A DNA stretch of 64,000 nucleotides from Mesorhizobium sp. C432A (GTDB lineage: Bacteria > Pseudomonadota > Alphaproteobacteria > Rhizobiales > Rhizobiaceae). The position numbers and the translations under genes are program-made. Below the pieces are notes generated by a model. That model did no database searches, was not told the DNA's origin, and worked only from the letters and a program-made list of their open reading frames with translations. Within the stretch, counting starts at the first letter, position 1. Every line of letters starts with the position of its first letter. Location of the stretch: contig NZ_CP100470.1 of the NCBI RefSeq assembly GCF_030323145.1, positions 248,001-312,000 of the forward strand, written 5' to 3'. Positions 35,718 through 45,508 of this stretch are shown here, piece by piece.

Positions 35718-36176
35718 ATGCGAGCACGCGCAGCTACGATCGGCGACCTCGAAAGTGTTTTCCGGGATTTGTCCACGCGGATGTCGGACGAGTATGTGGC
35801 CGCCGGCAAGGACAGCAAGGTTGCCTACGACAATTTGATGATGAATTTGAAGGAAGGCCGGGCGCACGCGCTGGTCGAGGGCGACAAGACGGTGGCGATC
35901 GTCGCCTGGCACGAGAACAGCGACGCCGCCGACACGCTGTTTGCCGCGCAGGAGGGTTTCTTCAGCGCCGCGACGGTCCGCTTCTGCAGGCGCCACATCC
36001 GCCACATTCAGGCGCTGGCCGGCAACCTTCCCATCCACTCGCGCAGCTGGCTGCAGCGGGCCGACGTCGGCAAATGGTTCCGTGTCATCGGTTATGTCGA
36101 ACGCGGCCGAGAGAACGGCGCCACTGTGTTCGAATTGCCGCCGGCACGGGGAGCGTCAGCTGCGCGGGCTGCCTAG
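35718..36176 (+). CDS. GNAT-like hypothetical protein
   Basis: A 152-residue protein starting MRARAATIGDLESVFRDLSTRMSDEY, followed by HALVEGDKTVAIVAWHE and WFRVIGYVERGRENGA. The order (N-terminal helices, a central beta strand with V.G....A.V, and a C-terminal strand) resembles small GNAT acyltransferases, including phage-type ones, but the acetyl-CoA loop is not clear. AGGAGG precedes the ATG. It is transcribed divergently from the first RiPP-like gene, about 240 bases away. The assignment is weak. Confidence 0.55.
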   Translation: MRARAATIGDLESVFRDLSTRMSDEYVAAGKDSKVAYDNLMMNLKEGRAHALVEGDKTVAIVAWHENSDAADTLFAAQEGFFSAATVRFCRRHIRHIQALAGNLPIHSRSWLQRADVGKWFRVIGYVERGRENGATVFELPPARGASAARAA

Positions 36177-36265
36177 GGCTGCGCACCCACGGATGCCATC
36201 ACGGAAAAGCCCCCGCCAGGATGGCGATGGGCCAATATCGCCTGCAATGGGCTCATATCGGGGGC

Positions 36266-36475
36266 TCAGATATCGGGCTGATCCAGCGCCTCGAAAATCA
36301 CCCGTTCCAGCGGACCGAGATCCTCTTCGATCTCGCTGACCTCAAGGCCTAAATGCCGAGCATCCAGGGCAGCTCGCGTGGTTAGGGTTCGAGCCGTTGC
36401 CTTGTCGGCAGGCAGTTCGCCCGGCAGGTGCTCGTGGATCCAGCCCTGCAGGAAATCAACGCCGCGCTCGCTCAT
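36266..36475 (-). CDS. DUF768 family protein
   Basis: A 69-residue acidic protein (MSERGVDFLQGWIHEHLP...LTTRAALDARHLGLEVSEIEED) of the DUF768 family, which I know mainly from Mesorhizobium and whose function is unknown. It begins 28 bases after the stop of the second RiPP-like gene and has its own GGGAAGGG ribosome-binding site, so the two probably share a transcript with a hairpin at the junction. Confidence 0.8.
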   Translation of the reverse strand: MSERGVDFLQGWIHEHLPGELPADKATARTLTTRAALDARHLGLEVSEIEEDLGPLERVIFEALDQPDI

Positions 36476-36495
36476 CGATTTATCCCTTCCCTTAT

Positions 36496-36515
36496 CTGGG
36501 GGATCATTCCCCCAG
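36496..36515 (-). terminator. Hairpin across the RiPP-like gene 2 stop codon
   Basis: A perfect 7-bp stem CTGGGGG/CCCCCAG with a 6-base loop; the stop codon of the small gene (36504-36506) lies in the loop. No T-run follows, so it is more likely an attenuator or RNA-stability element between the precursor and the DUF768 gene than a full terminator. Confidence 0.5.
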
Positions 36516-36602
36516 AATGACCCCAGAAGCGACGATCTGAGCCGTCAGGCTGGTGAGCCTGCCTCGCTTCACGAGCGTCGGCTTTTGGTAGATTTTCTTC
36601 AT
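36504..36602 (-). CDS. Putative RiPP precursor peptide (lasso-type leader), copy 2
   Basis: A 32-residue peptide starting MKKIYQKPTLVKRGRL, with the same Tyr5-Pro8-Leu10-Gly14-Leu16 spacing as the peptide at 35355. Thr20 lies six residues after Gly14, exactly as the penultimate leader threonine does in many lasso precursors. That would leave an 11-residue core beginning QIVASG and ending GE, which lacks the usual Gly/Ala/Ser at position 1 and an acidic residue at 7-9, so it would not be a canonical lasso. AAAGG lies eight bases upstream. It is too short for most gene finders but the leader similarity to copy 1 supports it. Confidence 0.6.
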   Translation of the reverse strand: MKKIYQKPTLVKRGRLTSLTAQIVASGVILGE

Positions 36603-36813
36603 GGCGGTGCCTTTCGCGACAAATCGCTCGTCGGCAACAACGTCCGTCGCGGGGCAGCGTTCCATGGCGGGCTGTTGAGCCCGACCCCCTGACACATCGT
36701 ATTTGAGAACAGCCCCGCTCCCGCGACCCGTGATGTTGATGCCGCGGCAGGTTGCGAAGCCAATGCGGGGCGTGGCATTTGTCGATGCCGATCATTGGGA
36801 TGGCAAGCAGGAC

Positions 36814-37566
36814 ATGGCACGGCCACCAGACATCGCCCGACACCAGGCCGCCAAGGCAGGCGTTAGCCTGAACCGGGCGCTTTCCAAACTCGGCCTGTGT
36901 TCGCGCAAGCAGGCCGAGCTGCTGATAGCCGAAGGGCGCGTGCGGGTTGGCGGCAAGGTGGTGCGCGATCCGTCGCTGCGTGTCGATCTCGGCCGCGACC
37001 GCATCGCTGTCGACGGCGAGCAGATCGTCGGCGAGGCAAAAGTCTACCTGATGATCAATAAGCCGCGCGGACAGGTCACCACGCGCGATGACCCGCAGGA
37101 TCGTGGCACCGTCTATAACTGCCTGGTGGAACTGGAGTTGCCTTTCGTGTCGCCGGTCGGCCGCCTCGACAAGGCCAGCGAAGGCCTGTTGCTGATGACC
37201 AACGACACGCGCTGGGCCAACCGCCTGCTCGATCCGGCCTCGCATGTCGCCAAGACCTATCATGTCCAGATCGGCACCGCGCCCGACGAAGCGATGCTGG
37301 CGCGCTTTCGCGACGGAGCGATCGTCGACGGCGAACTGCTGACCGCAAGTTCGATCGAACTGCTGCGCAGCGGCGGCCGCACTGCCTGGCTGGAAATCGT
37401 GCTCGACGAGGGCCGCAACCGCCAGATCCGCCGCCTGCTCGGGGTATTCGACATCGAGGTGCTGAGGCTGGTTCGGGTGGCGATCGGCGGTTTGCAGCTC
37501 GGCGAACTCGCCAAGGGCAAGGCGCGGCATCTGACATCGGAGGAATTGGCGGTGCTCGCGCGTTAA
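36814..37566 (+). CDS. RsuA/RluB-type rRNA pseudouridine synthase
   Basis: A 250-residue enzyme. An N-terminal S4 RNA-binding domain (LNRALSKLGLCSRKQAELLIAEGRVRV) precedes the catalytic domain with VGRLDKASEGLLLMTND, containing the catalytic aspartate, and EGRNRQIRRLL near the end. It converts a specific uridine in ribosomal RNA to pseudouridine; 16S versus 23S cannot be decided here. The start at 36814 removes an implausible N-terminal extension. Confidence 0.9.
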   Translation: MARPPDIARHQAAKAGVSLNRALSKLGLCSRKQAELLIAEGRVRVGGKVVRDPSLRVDLGRDRIAVDGEQIVGEAKVYLMINKPRGQVTTRDDPQDRGTVYNCLVELELPFVSPVGRLDKASEGLLLMTNDTRWANRLLDPASHVAKTYHVQIGTAPDEAMLARFRDGAIVDGELLTASSIELLRSGGRTAWLEIVLDEGRNRQIRRLLGVFDIEVLRLVRVAIGGLQLGELAKGKARHLTSEELAVLAR

Positions 37567-37588
37567 GAGGCAGGCTTGCCGCGAAACC

Positions 37589-38170
37589 CTACTTCTGGTT
37601 CCACCTGCGTATCACCGGCTCGCTCAGATCGTGCTCATAGCCGAGGATGCTGAGGCTCGCGGTATCAAGTACGAAGTGCGCACCGCCTTCGGGTGGCAGA
37701 CCGAGCCAGCGCGCGGCCAGCACGCGCAGGAAATGCGAGCTTGAAAACACCAGCACATTGCCCTCGATTGCCCGCAGCCCGGCGATGATCCTGTCGGCCC
37801 TGGCGCCAACATCCGCTACCGACTCGCCGTCGGGACAGCCGTCACGGAACAATTGCCAGCCGGGGCGCTGCACAAGAATCTCCTTGGTCTTAACGCCCTC
37901 ATAGGCGCCATAGTCCCATTCCTGCAGGTCGTCCTTCTTGACGGCAGCAGCGCCGAAGCCGGCAAGCGTGCAGGTGCTGAAGGCGCGCTGCGACGGGCTC
38001 GACCACACCGCCTGGAAGGACAGATCCTTGAGCCGGTCCGCCACGCCGCGAGCCGCCGCCTCGCCCTTTGGCGTCAACGGTATGTCGGTGCGGCCGGTGT
38101 GTTTTCCCGAAGCGCTCCACTCCGTCTCGCCGTGACGGACCAGATAGATCTCGGGGTATGCACTGCTCAT
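37589..38170 (-). CDS. Histidine phosphatase family protein (phosphoglycerate-mutase-like)
   Basis: A 193-residue enzyme with LVRHGETEWSASGKHTGRTD, containing the catalytic histidine of the RHG motif and its arginine. WDYGAYEGV and SSSHFLRVLAARWL carry the acid and second histidine. The size is that of broad-specificity histidine phosphatases rather than glycolytic mutase. Its substrate is unknown. It converges with the pseudouridine synthase gene, 22 bases apart. Confidence 0.9.
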   Translation of the reverse strand: MSSAYPEIYLVRHGETEWSASGKHTGRTDIPLTPKGEAAARGVADRLKDLSFQAVWSSPSQRAFSTCTLAGFGAAAVKKDDLQEWDYGAYEGVKTKEILVQRPGWQLFRDGCPDGESVADVGARADRIIAGLRAIEGNVLVFSSSHFLRVLAARWLGLPPEGGAHFVLDTASLSILGYEHDLSEPVIRRWNQK

Positions 38171-38252
38171 TCGCCGGCCTTTCGGTTGAAAACCGCCGAC
38201 ATCCTAGCCGGGAAGCTTTGGCCAACACCAGCCGCCATGCGCGCCAAAACAA

Positions 38253-38284
38253 AAGGCCGCAACGGGCGAACCGGCTGCGGCCTT
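38253..38284 (-). terminator. Intrinsic terminator of dctA
   Basis: On the minus strand a perfect 9-bp stem AAGGCCGCA/TGCGGCCTT is followed by TTGTTTTGG, 25 bases after the dctA stop. It ends dctA transcription before the histidine phosphatase gene on the same strand. Confidence 0.8.
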
Positions 38285-38308
38285 GTGGCGAACGTCTGCG
38301 TTCAGTAA

Positions 38309-39643
38309 TCAGGCGGGCTGCAGATCGCCCGACAGCGCCAGGTCGGCTTCCTCGGACAATGTGCCGGCCATGGCGGCGGCGAACTTGGTCTGGTCGAGTT
38401 CGCCTTCCCAGCGCGCCACAACGATCGTCGCCACTGCATTGCCGACGAAATTGGTCAGCGCTCGGCATTCCGACATGAAGCGGTCGACGCCGAGGATCAG
38501 TGCCATGCCGGCAACGGGTACCGTAGGCACGACAGAGAGCGTGGCGGCCAGCGTGATAAAGCCGGCGCCGGTGATGCCGGCGGCACCCTTGGAGCTCAGC
38601 ATGGCAACCAGCAGCAGCAGGATCTGGTCGCCATAGGTGAGCGGCGTGTCGGTCGCCTGGGCGATGAACAGCGCCGCCAGCGTCATGTAGATGTTGGTGC
38701 CGTCGAGGTTGAAGGAGTAGCCGGTCGGGATGACCAGGCCGACCACCGAGCGGTTGCAGCCGGCGCGCTCCATCTTGGCCATCAGGCCGGGAAGAGCGGC
38801 TTCCGAGGACGAGGTGCCGAGCACCAGCAGCAGCTCTTCCTTGATGTAGCGGATCAAGGCGAGGATCGAGAAGCCGTTGTACCAAGCGACAGCGCCGAGC
38901 ACGACCAGCACGAAGAGCAGCGACGTCAGGTAGAAGGTGCCGATCAGAAAGGCGAGGTTGGCAATCGCGCCGATGCCGTATTTGCCGACGGTGAAGGCCA
39001 TGGCGCCGAAGGCGCCGATAGGGGCGGCCTTCATCAGGATGGCGACCAGGCGGAAGATAGGCGAGGTCAGCGCCTGCAGGAAATCGACGACCGGGCGGCC
39101 GCGCTCGCCGACCAGAGCGAGAGAGATGCCGAACAGCACCGAGAAGAACAGCACTTGCAGAATGTCGCCTTGCGCGAAGGCGCCGGTGATGGTGTCGGGG
39201 ATGATGTTGAGCAGGAAGCCGACGATGGTCGTGTCATGCGCCTTCTCGGTGAAGGTGGCGACCTTCGAGGGGTCGAGCGTCGCCGCATTGATGTGCATGC
39301 CGGCGCCCGGTTGGACGACGTTGGAGACGACCATGCCGACGACCAGCGCCAGGGTCGAAAAGACCAGGAAATAGATCATCGCCTTGCCGGCGACGCGGCC
39401 AACCTTTTTCAGGTCGGAGACGCCGGCAATGCCGGTGGTCACCGTCAGGAAGATGACCGGCGCGATCACCATCTTGACCAGCTTGATGAAGGCATCGCCG
39501 AGCGGCTTCAGCGAAGCACCGAGTTCGGGATAGAAATGACCGAGCAGCACGCCGGCGGCGATCGCCGTCAGGACCTGCACGTAGAGATGACGGTAAAAGG
39601 GTAGCTTGCCGCGCGGTTCGGCGGCAGCGAATGCTGGCTGCAT
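38309..39643 (-). CDS. dctA: C4-dicarboxylate transporter DctA
   Basis: A 444-residue member of the dicarboxylate/amino acid:cation symporter family with about eight membrane segments plus re-entrant loops. The serine-rich loop [14 protein letters not shown] and [11 protein letters not shown] form the substrate and cation site. It imports succinate, fumarate and malate, the carbon source of nitrogen-fixing bacteroids. GGAGG five bases before the ATG at 39643 fixes the start. A perfect sigma-54 promoter and DctD-like dyads lie upstream, opposite dctB. Confidence 0.97.
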   Translation of the reverse strand: MQPAFAAAEPRGKLPFYRHLYVQVLTAIAAGVLLGHFYPELGASLKPLGDAFIKLVKMVIAPVIFLTVTTGIAGVSDLKKVGRVAGKAMIYFLVFSTLALVVGMVVSNVVQPGAGMHINAATLDPSKVATFTEKAHDTTIVGFLLNIIPDTITGAFAQGDILQVLFFSVLFGISLALVGERGRPVVDFLQALTSPIFRLVAILMKAAPIGAFGAMAFTVGKYGIGAIANLAFLIGTFYLTSLLFVLVVLGAVAWYNGFSILALIRYIKEELLLVLGTSSSEAALPGLMAKMERAGCNRSVVGLVIPTGYSFNLDGTNIYMTLAALFIAQATDTPLTYGDQILLLLVAMLSSKGAAGITGAGFITLAATLSVVPTVPVAGMALILGVDRFMSECRALTNFVGNAVATIVVARWEGELDQTKFAAAMAGTLSEEADLALSGDLQPA

Positions 39644-39728
39644 GACGTCCTCCATGGCGCCCCGATCGAAAGCTCGACCTCCCGGGGCAGTTGTTTTCCG
39701 CAGCCTTGCGACTGCTGTATTGGTCACT

Positions 39729-39743
39729 GCAACTGCCGTGCCA
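39729..39743 (-). promoter_or_regulatory. Sigma-54 promoter of dctA
   Basis: Minus-strand TGGCAC-N5-TTGC, a perfect match to the -24/-12 consensus, placed about 85 bases before the dctA start codon. RpoN-dependent expression of dctA activated by DctD is established in rhizobia. Confidence 0.93.
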
Positions 39744-39746
39744 GAC

Positions 39747-39867
39747 TGTGCGGCATACCGCAGCCATTGATTTTGTTGGGTATTCGTCCGATCGAGGCTG
39801 CTGCCGCTCAACGCAAGTGCGGACATCCGCATGACTGAATTGTGCTTTGTGCGAAATCATGCACAAA
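39747..39867. promoter_or_regulatory. Three DctD-type dyads between dctA and dctB
   Basis: Dyads resembling the rhizobial DctD upstream activator consensus (TGTGCG ... CGCACA): TGTGCGG-CATA-CCGCA at 39747-39762, GTGCGG-ACAT-CCGCAT at 39817-39832, and TTTGTGC-N8-GCACAAA at 39846-39867. The first nearly abuts the -24 element; the last lies just before dctB. They should bind phosphorylated DctD. Confidence 0.7.
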
Positions 39868-39873
39868 TAGGGA

Positions 39874-41729
39874 ATGCTGCAACGCCCTGCCGCGGTCCTG
39901 TCGCCGACGCCCGAGCAACTCGGCAAACGCGCGCGTCGCGCCTGGCTGCTGTTTGCGGCGATCGCGCTGGTGATCGTTGCCACGGCGCTCACCGGCGCCG
40001 GCCTCTACGCGCGCCGCGCCGAGGTCGCGGCACTGGCGGCGCAAGGCCGCACCGATGCCAATCTGAAGGTTGCGTTGCTGCGCGCCGTGCTGGAAAGCCC
40101 GCGGGCGCTGCCGCTGCTCTTGTCCGAGGACCAGCAGGTGCATGACGCCCTGCAGAACAAGGGCGCTGTCACGATCGACGTGCTCAACCGCAAGCTCGAA
40201 GGGCTGGTCTCCGGCACCAAGGCTTCGGTGCTTTACGTCACCGGCGTCGACGGGTTTGCGATCGCCTCCAGCAACTGGCGCGAAACAACCAGCTTCGTCG
40301 GCAACGACTATGGTTTCCGCGCCTATTTCTCCGGCGCCATGCAATCGAGAACGGCCGAATATTTTGCGCTGGGCAACATCAGCAAGCGCCCGGGCCTCTA
40401 TATTTCGCGTCGCGTCGGCAATGCGGCGGCACCGCTCGGCGTCGTCGTCGTCAAGATGGAATTCGACCAGCTTGAAGCCGACTGGCATGAGGCCAACCGG
40501 CCGGCCTATGTCAGCGACGACCACGGCGTCGTGCTGATCACCAGCGTGCCGTCCTGGCGCTTCATGACCACCGCGCCGCTGACCGGCCCGGTGGCTGCCG
40601 CCATCCGGAGCAGCCAGCAATTCGGCAACGCGCCGCTGATCCCCTTGCCGATCACACGCCCCGAGGCATTGAGCCCTGACGTGTCGATGGTGCATGCGAT
40701 AACACCGGGCGGCAGCGATGCCGAATATCTCAGGCTTTCGACACTGGTCCAATCGACGCCATGGCGGCTCGATTATCTCGTGCCGGTCGAAGCGCCGATC
40801 GCGGCTGCGGTGCGTGAGATGCGGCTGCTGGCGCTGGGCGTCGTGGTGCCGTTGCTGGCGCTGGCCGGCTATCTCCTGTGGCGCCGTCAGTCGGCGCAGA
40901 TGCGCATCGCTGCCGAACAGGCAGCGCGCATCGAGCTTGAGCGCCGCGTCGTCGAGCGTACGCATGACCTCAGCCTGGCGCGCGACCGGCTGCAGGCCGA
41001 GATCACCGATCACCGCAGCACCGAAGCCAAGCTGCAGGTCATGCAGCAGGAATTGGTGCAGGCCAACCGTCTTGCTACCCTCGGCCAGGTTGCCGCCGGG
41101 GTCGCGCATGAGATCAACCAGCCGGTGGCGACGATCCGCGCCTATGCCGACAATGCGCGTGTGTTCCTGGAGCGCAAGCAGACCGCCTCGGCCGAGGAGA
41201 ACCTTGGCGCGATTGCCGCGCTGACCGAGCGCATCGGAGGCATCACCGAAGAGTTGAAGGTCTTTGCCCGCAAGGGGCGCACGGCAGCCGAACCGGTCGA
41301 ATTGCGCGGCGTCATCGAGGGCGCCGTGGTGCTGCTCAGAAGCCGCTTTGCCGGTCGGCTGGACGCACTCGATATCACGCTTCCGCCGGTAACGCTCAAG
41401 GTGATGGGCAACCGGCTGCGGCTCGAACAGGTGCTGATCAACCTGTTCCAGAATGCGCTGGAAGCGCTGGACGGGCGCGACGGCGCCAGGGTGCAGGTGT
41501 CGGCCCAGGAGACGGCCGACGGCGTGGCGCTTGCCGTCGCCGACAATGGGCCGGGCATTTCGCCTGCCATCCTCAAGTCATTGTTCACGCCGTTCAACAC
41601 CTCGAAGGAAAAAGGCCTCGGGCTCGGCCTCGTCATCTCGCAGGACATCGTCGCCGACTATGGCGGACGCATCGAGGTGGCGAGCGACCAGGCCGGCACG
41701 CGCTTTACCATTCACCTCGCCAGGGCAGC

Positions 41730-41733
<4 letters not shown>
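39874..41733 (+). CDS. dctB: C4-dicarboxylate sensor histidine kinase DctB
   Basis: A 619-residue sensor kinase. A membrane helix ([17 protein letters not shown]) is followed by a periplasmic double-PAS sensor of about 260 residues (with the YFSGAMQ and SRRVGNA regions) and a second membrane helix ([17 protein letters not shown]). A coiled-coil linker leads to the phosphoacceptor motif [16 protein letters not shown] and an ATPase domain with [16 protein letters not shown] and GLGLGLVIS. It senses dicarboxylates and phosphorylates DctD. It overlaps dctD by ATGA. Confidence 0.96.
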
Positions 41734-43079
<1,346 letters not shown>

Positions 43080-43263
43080 TTCATTTTCCAGGTATTCAGG
43101 CGTGTGGACCCGAAAGCAGGGTAGATTTTGTGAACCGGCGCAAAAAAACCGTGGCAAGTCGGCATCAGAAAGTGTTGAAGACCGCATCGGCGGCCTTCGG
43201 CACGGCGCGATCCGGTTGCGCTCGGCAGATGTTGATGATTTGTTGCCGGTCAGCGGAGAATGA

Positions 43264-43611
43264 ATGATGCGAGAACCTGTCGGTCAAGATGAATATGGAT
43301 CGACCAACCCGTTCGATCCGGACGATCTGACGAATTTGAACGCGATCGGCCCGGCCATGGGCGGCGGCAACGACTTCGAGAAATACGCCGTTGCCGTGAT
43401 CATCGTCTTCGGCGCGCTGATCATTGGCGGGCTGATGGCCGCTTCCATGACCTTTGGTCACCGGAACGGCTTCCTGTTTGCGCTTGGCGGCGCAACCGCG
43501 GCCTGGATATCGGGCAATGCGCTGCTCCTCGACCGTCCCCGCATCTACGCGGCGTTCGTCGCGATCGCGGCGCTGATGCTCGTCGGGTCGACGCTTACGC
43601 TCGTCCTCTGA
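43264..43611 (+). CDS. Hypothetical small membrane protein
   Basis: A 115-residue protein with a hydrophilic N-terminus (about 38 residues) followed by three hydrophobic segments (AVAVIIVFGALIIGGLMAA, FLFALGGATAAWISGNALLL, YAAFVAIAALMLVGSTL). It is an inner-membrane protein of unknown function. It lies about 185 bases after dctD and converges on ggt. Confidence 0.6.
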   Translation: MMREPVGQDEYGSTNPFDPDDLTNLNAIGPAMGGGNDFEKYAVAVIIVFGALIIGGLMAASMTFGHRNGFLFALGGATAAWISGNALLLDRPRIYAAFVAIAALMLVGSTLTLVL

Positions 43612-43632
43612 TCAATCTCTTGTTTTGATCAG
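43608..43632. terminator. Hairpin between converging genes
   Basis: CTGATCAA/TTGATCAG, an 8-bp stem with a 9-base loop that overlaps the stop codons of the membrane protein gene and of ggt. It may act as a bidirectional end signal, although no strong T-run follows. Confidence 0.4.
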
Positions 43633-45368
43633 TAGCCAATCGCCTCGCCGGATGCGGCGCGGCTGTCGATGGCGCCGTTGTAGCGGGCGCCGCCGCCCTT
43701 CTCGATTTCCGCCAGGCTCTTGCCCCCGACAAGAATGCCGGCCGCCTGACCCCAGGTAGAATCCGCGAGATCGAGGTGGTAGCCCATGCCGGCCAGCAGT
43801 TTTTCAGTGTCGGGCGACAGGCCGAAGGGTTCGACATAGATCGTGTCGGGCAGCCATTGATGGTGGATGCGCGATGCGTCGATCGCCTCCTGGATGTTCA
43901 TGCCGTGGTCGATGACGTTGACGATGGCTTCCAGCGTGATGGTGATGATGCGCGAGCCGCCGGGGCTGCCGATAACCATGAACGGCTTGCCGTCCTTGGC
44001 GACGATGGTCGGGCTCATCGATGACAGCGGCGTCTTCTTCGGCTGGATGGCATTGGCCTCTCCCTGCACGAGACCGTAGAGGTTGGGCACGCCAGGCTTC
44101 TGGGTGAAATCATCCATCTCGTTGTTGAGCAGGATGCCGGTGCCGTCCGCGACCACGCCGGCGCCGAACGAGCCGTTCAGCGTATAGGTGATCGCGACCG
44201 CATTGCCGTCATCGTCGATGATCGAATAGTGCGTCGTTTCCTTCGACTCGCCGAAGCCCTTCGGCATCAAATCCTGCGAGACGCCGGCGCGGAACGGGTC
44301 GATCTTGTCGCGGATCTCCTTGGCGTAACCCTTGTCGAGCAGTTTCGAGACCGGATTGTCGACGAAATCGGGATCGCCGAGCGCCGAGTTGCGGTCCACA
44401 TAGGCGTAGCGCATCGCCTCGACCGTGACGTGCACCGTCTCGGCCGAGCCGGCGCCAAGATAGGACAGCGGGTAGCCCTCCAGCACGTTGAGGATTTCGC
44501 AGATGATGACGCCGCCCGAGCTTGGCGGGGGCGAAGAGACGATCTCGTAACCGCGATAGGTGCAGCTCACCGGTTGCAGCTCGCGTACCTTATATTGCTC
44601 GAAGTCTGCCTTGGCCAGAATGCCGCCCCTGGCGCCGCTCGCCTTGACGATGGCGCCGGCGATGGCGCCTTTGTAGAAGGCTTCGGCGCCTTTTTCGGAG
44701 ATGGCGGCGAGCGAGGCTGCAAGATCGGGCTGGAGGAGACGCTCGCCGGCGCCATAGGGTTTGCCGTCCGGCTTCAGGAAGATGGCGGCGGCGGCAGGGT
44801 CCTTCGCCAGCCGTGCGGCATTGCTTGCGAATGAAGCAGCGTCGCCCTGGTCGAGGATGAAGCCATCCTTGGCATAGGCAATTGCCGGCGCCATCAAATC
44901 CTGGCGTGGCAGCGTGCCATATTTTTCACGAGCCATCTCGAACCCTGCCACGGAACCAGGTACGCCGACCGCGAGGTAGCCATCAAGGCTGGCGCCCTTC
45001 ACCGGATTGCCGTCCTTGTCGAGATACATGGTCTTGGTTGCCGCCAGCGGCGCGCGCTCGCGGAAATCGAGGAAGGTCGATTTGCCGTCCTTGAAGCGGA
45101 TGGTCATGAACCCGCCACCGCCGATATTGCCGGCATTAGGGTAGACGACGGCGAGCGCATAGCCGACGGCGACCGCCGCATCGACGGCATTGCCGCCCTT
45201 CTTCAGCACCTCGACGCCGGCTTCCGACGCCAGATGCTGGGCGGTGACGACCATGCCGTGCTCGCCCTTCGCCGGTTGAGGCGAGGCGGCATGGAGCGCG
45301 CCGGATGGCGCGAGCGCAATTGCGAGCGAAAGGGTGACGCCAATCAGCGTCCGGCGGGTCAAGGGCAT
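43629..45368 (-). CDS. ggt: Gamma-glutamyltransferase
   Basis: A 579-residue periplasmic Ntn hydrolase. A signal peptide (LTRRTLIGVTLSLAIALAPSGALHA) precedes the large-subunit region (VTAQHLASEAGVEVLKKGGNAVDAAVA). The self-cleavage site is KETTHYSIIDDDGNAVAITY, whose second threonine becomes the N-terminal nucleophile of the small subunit. PLSSMSPTIV and GSPGGSRII bind the gamma-glutamyl group. It cleaves glutathione and other gamma-glutamyl compounds. GGAG precedes the start. Confidence 0.96.
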   Translation of the reverse strand: MPLTRRTLIGVTLSLAIALAPSGALHAASPQPAKGEHGMVVTAQHLASEAGVEVLKKGGNAVDAAVAVGYALAVVYPNAGNIGGGGFMTIRFKDGKSTFLDFRERAPLAATKTMYLDKDGNPVKGASLDGYLAVGVPGSVAGFEMAREKYGTLPRQDLMAPAIAYAKDGFILDQGDAASFASNAARLAKDPAAAAIFLKPDGKPYGAGERLLQPDLAASLAAISEKGAEAFYKGAIAGAIVKASGARGGILAKADFEQYKVRELQPVSCTYRGYEIVSSPPPSSGGVIICEILNVLEGYPLSYLGAGSAETVHVTVEAMRYAYVDRNSALGDPDFVDNPVSKLLDKGYAKEIRDKIDPFRAGVSQDLMPKGFGESKETTHYSIIDDDGNAVAITYTLNGSFGAGVVADGTGILLNNEMDDFTQKPGVPNLYGLVQGEANAIQPKKTPLSSMSPTIVAKDGKPFMVIGSPGGSRIITITLEAIVNVIDHGMNIQEAIDASRIHHQWLPDTIYVEPFGLSPDTEKLLAGMGYHLDLADSTWGQAAGILVGGKSLAEIEKGGGARYNGAIDSRAASGEAIGY

Positions 45369-45473
45369 GGCGGTGCTCCAAGTGCGGTGTGCCTAGAAGA
45401 GCTACATGGAGCGCCCGAGTCCATCATCAATATGAGCGAACACATATTGGTGTTCGCCTGCCGGCAGAGGCAA

Positions 45474-45503
45474 GCTAATCTCCCCCCTGTGGTGGAGATT
45501 AGC
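45474..45503 (-). terminator. Hairpin after rhaI
   Basis: GCTAATCTCC/GGAGATTAGC, a perfect 10-bp stem with a 10-base loop, beginning six bases after the rhaI stop on the minus strand. The tail is only weakly T-rich, so it could be a terminator or a dispersed palindrome. Confidence 0.5.
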
Positions 45504-45508
45504 CAATC

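Noticed and set aside
33753..36602. A complete lasso-peptide gene cluster around the two precursor-like genes
   Set aside because: I looked on both strands for an asparagine-synthetase-like cyclase, a transglutaminase-like protease, a PqqD-like RRE and an ABC exporter and found none; the GH25 and DUF proteins do not fit these roles.
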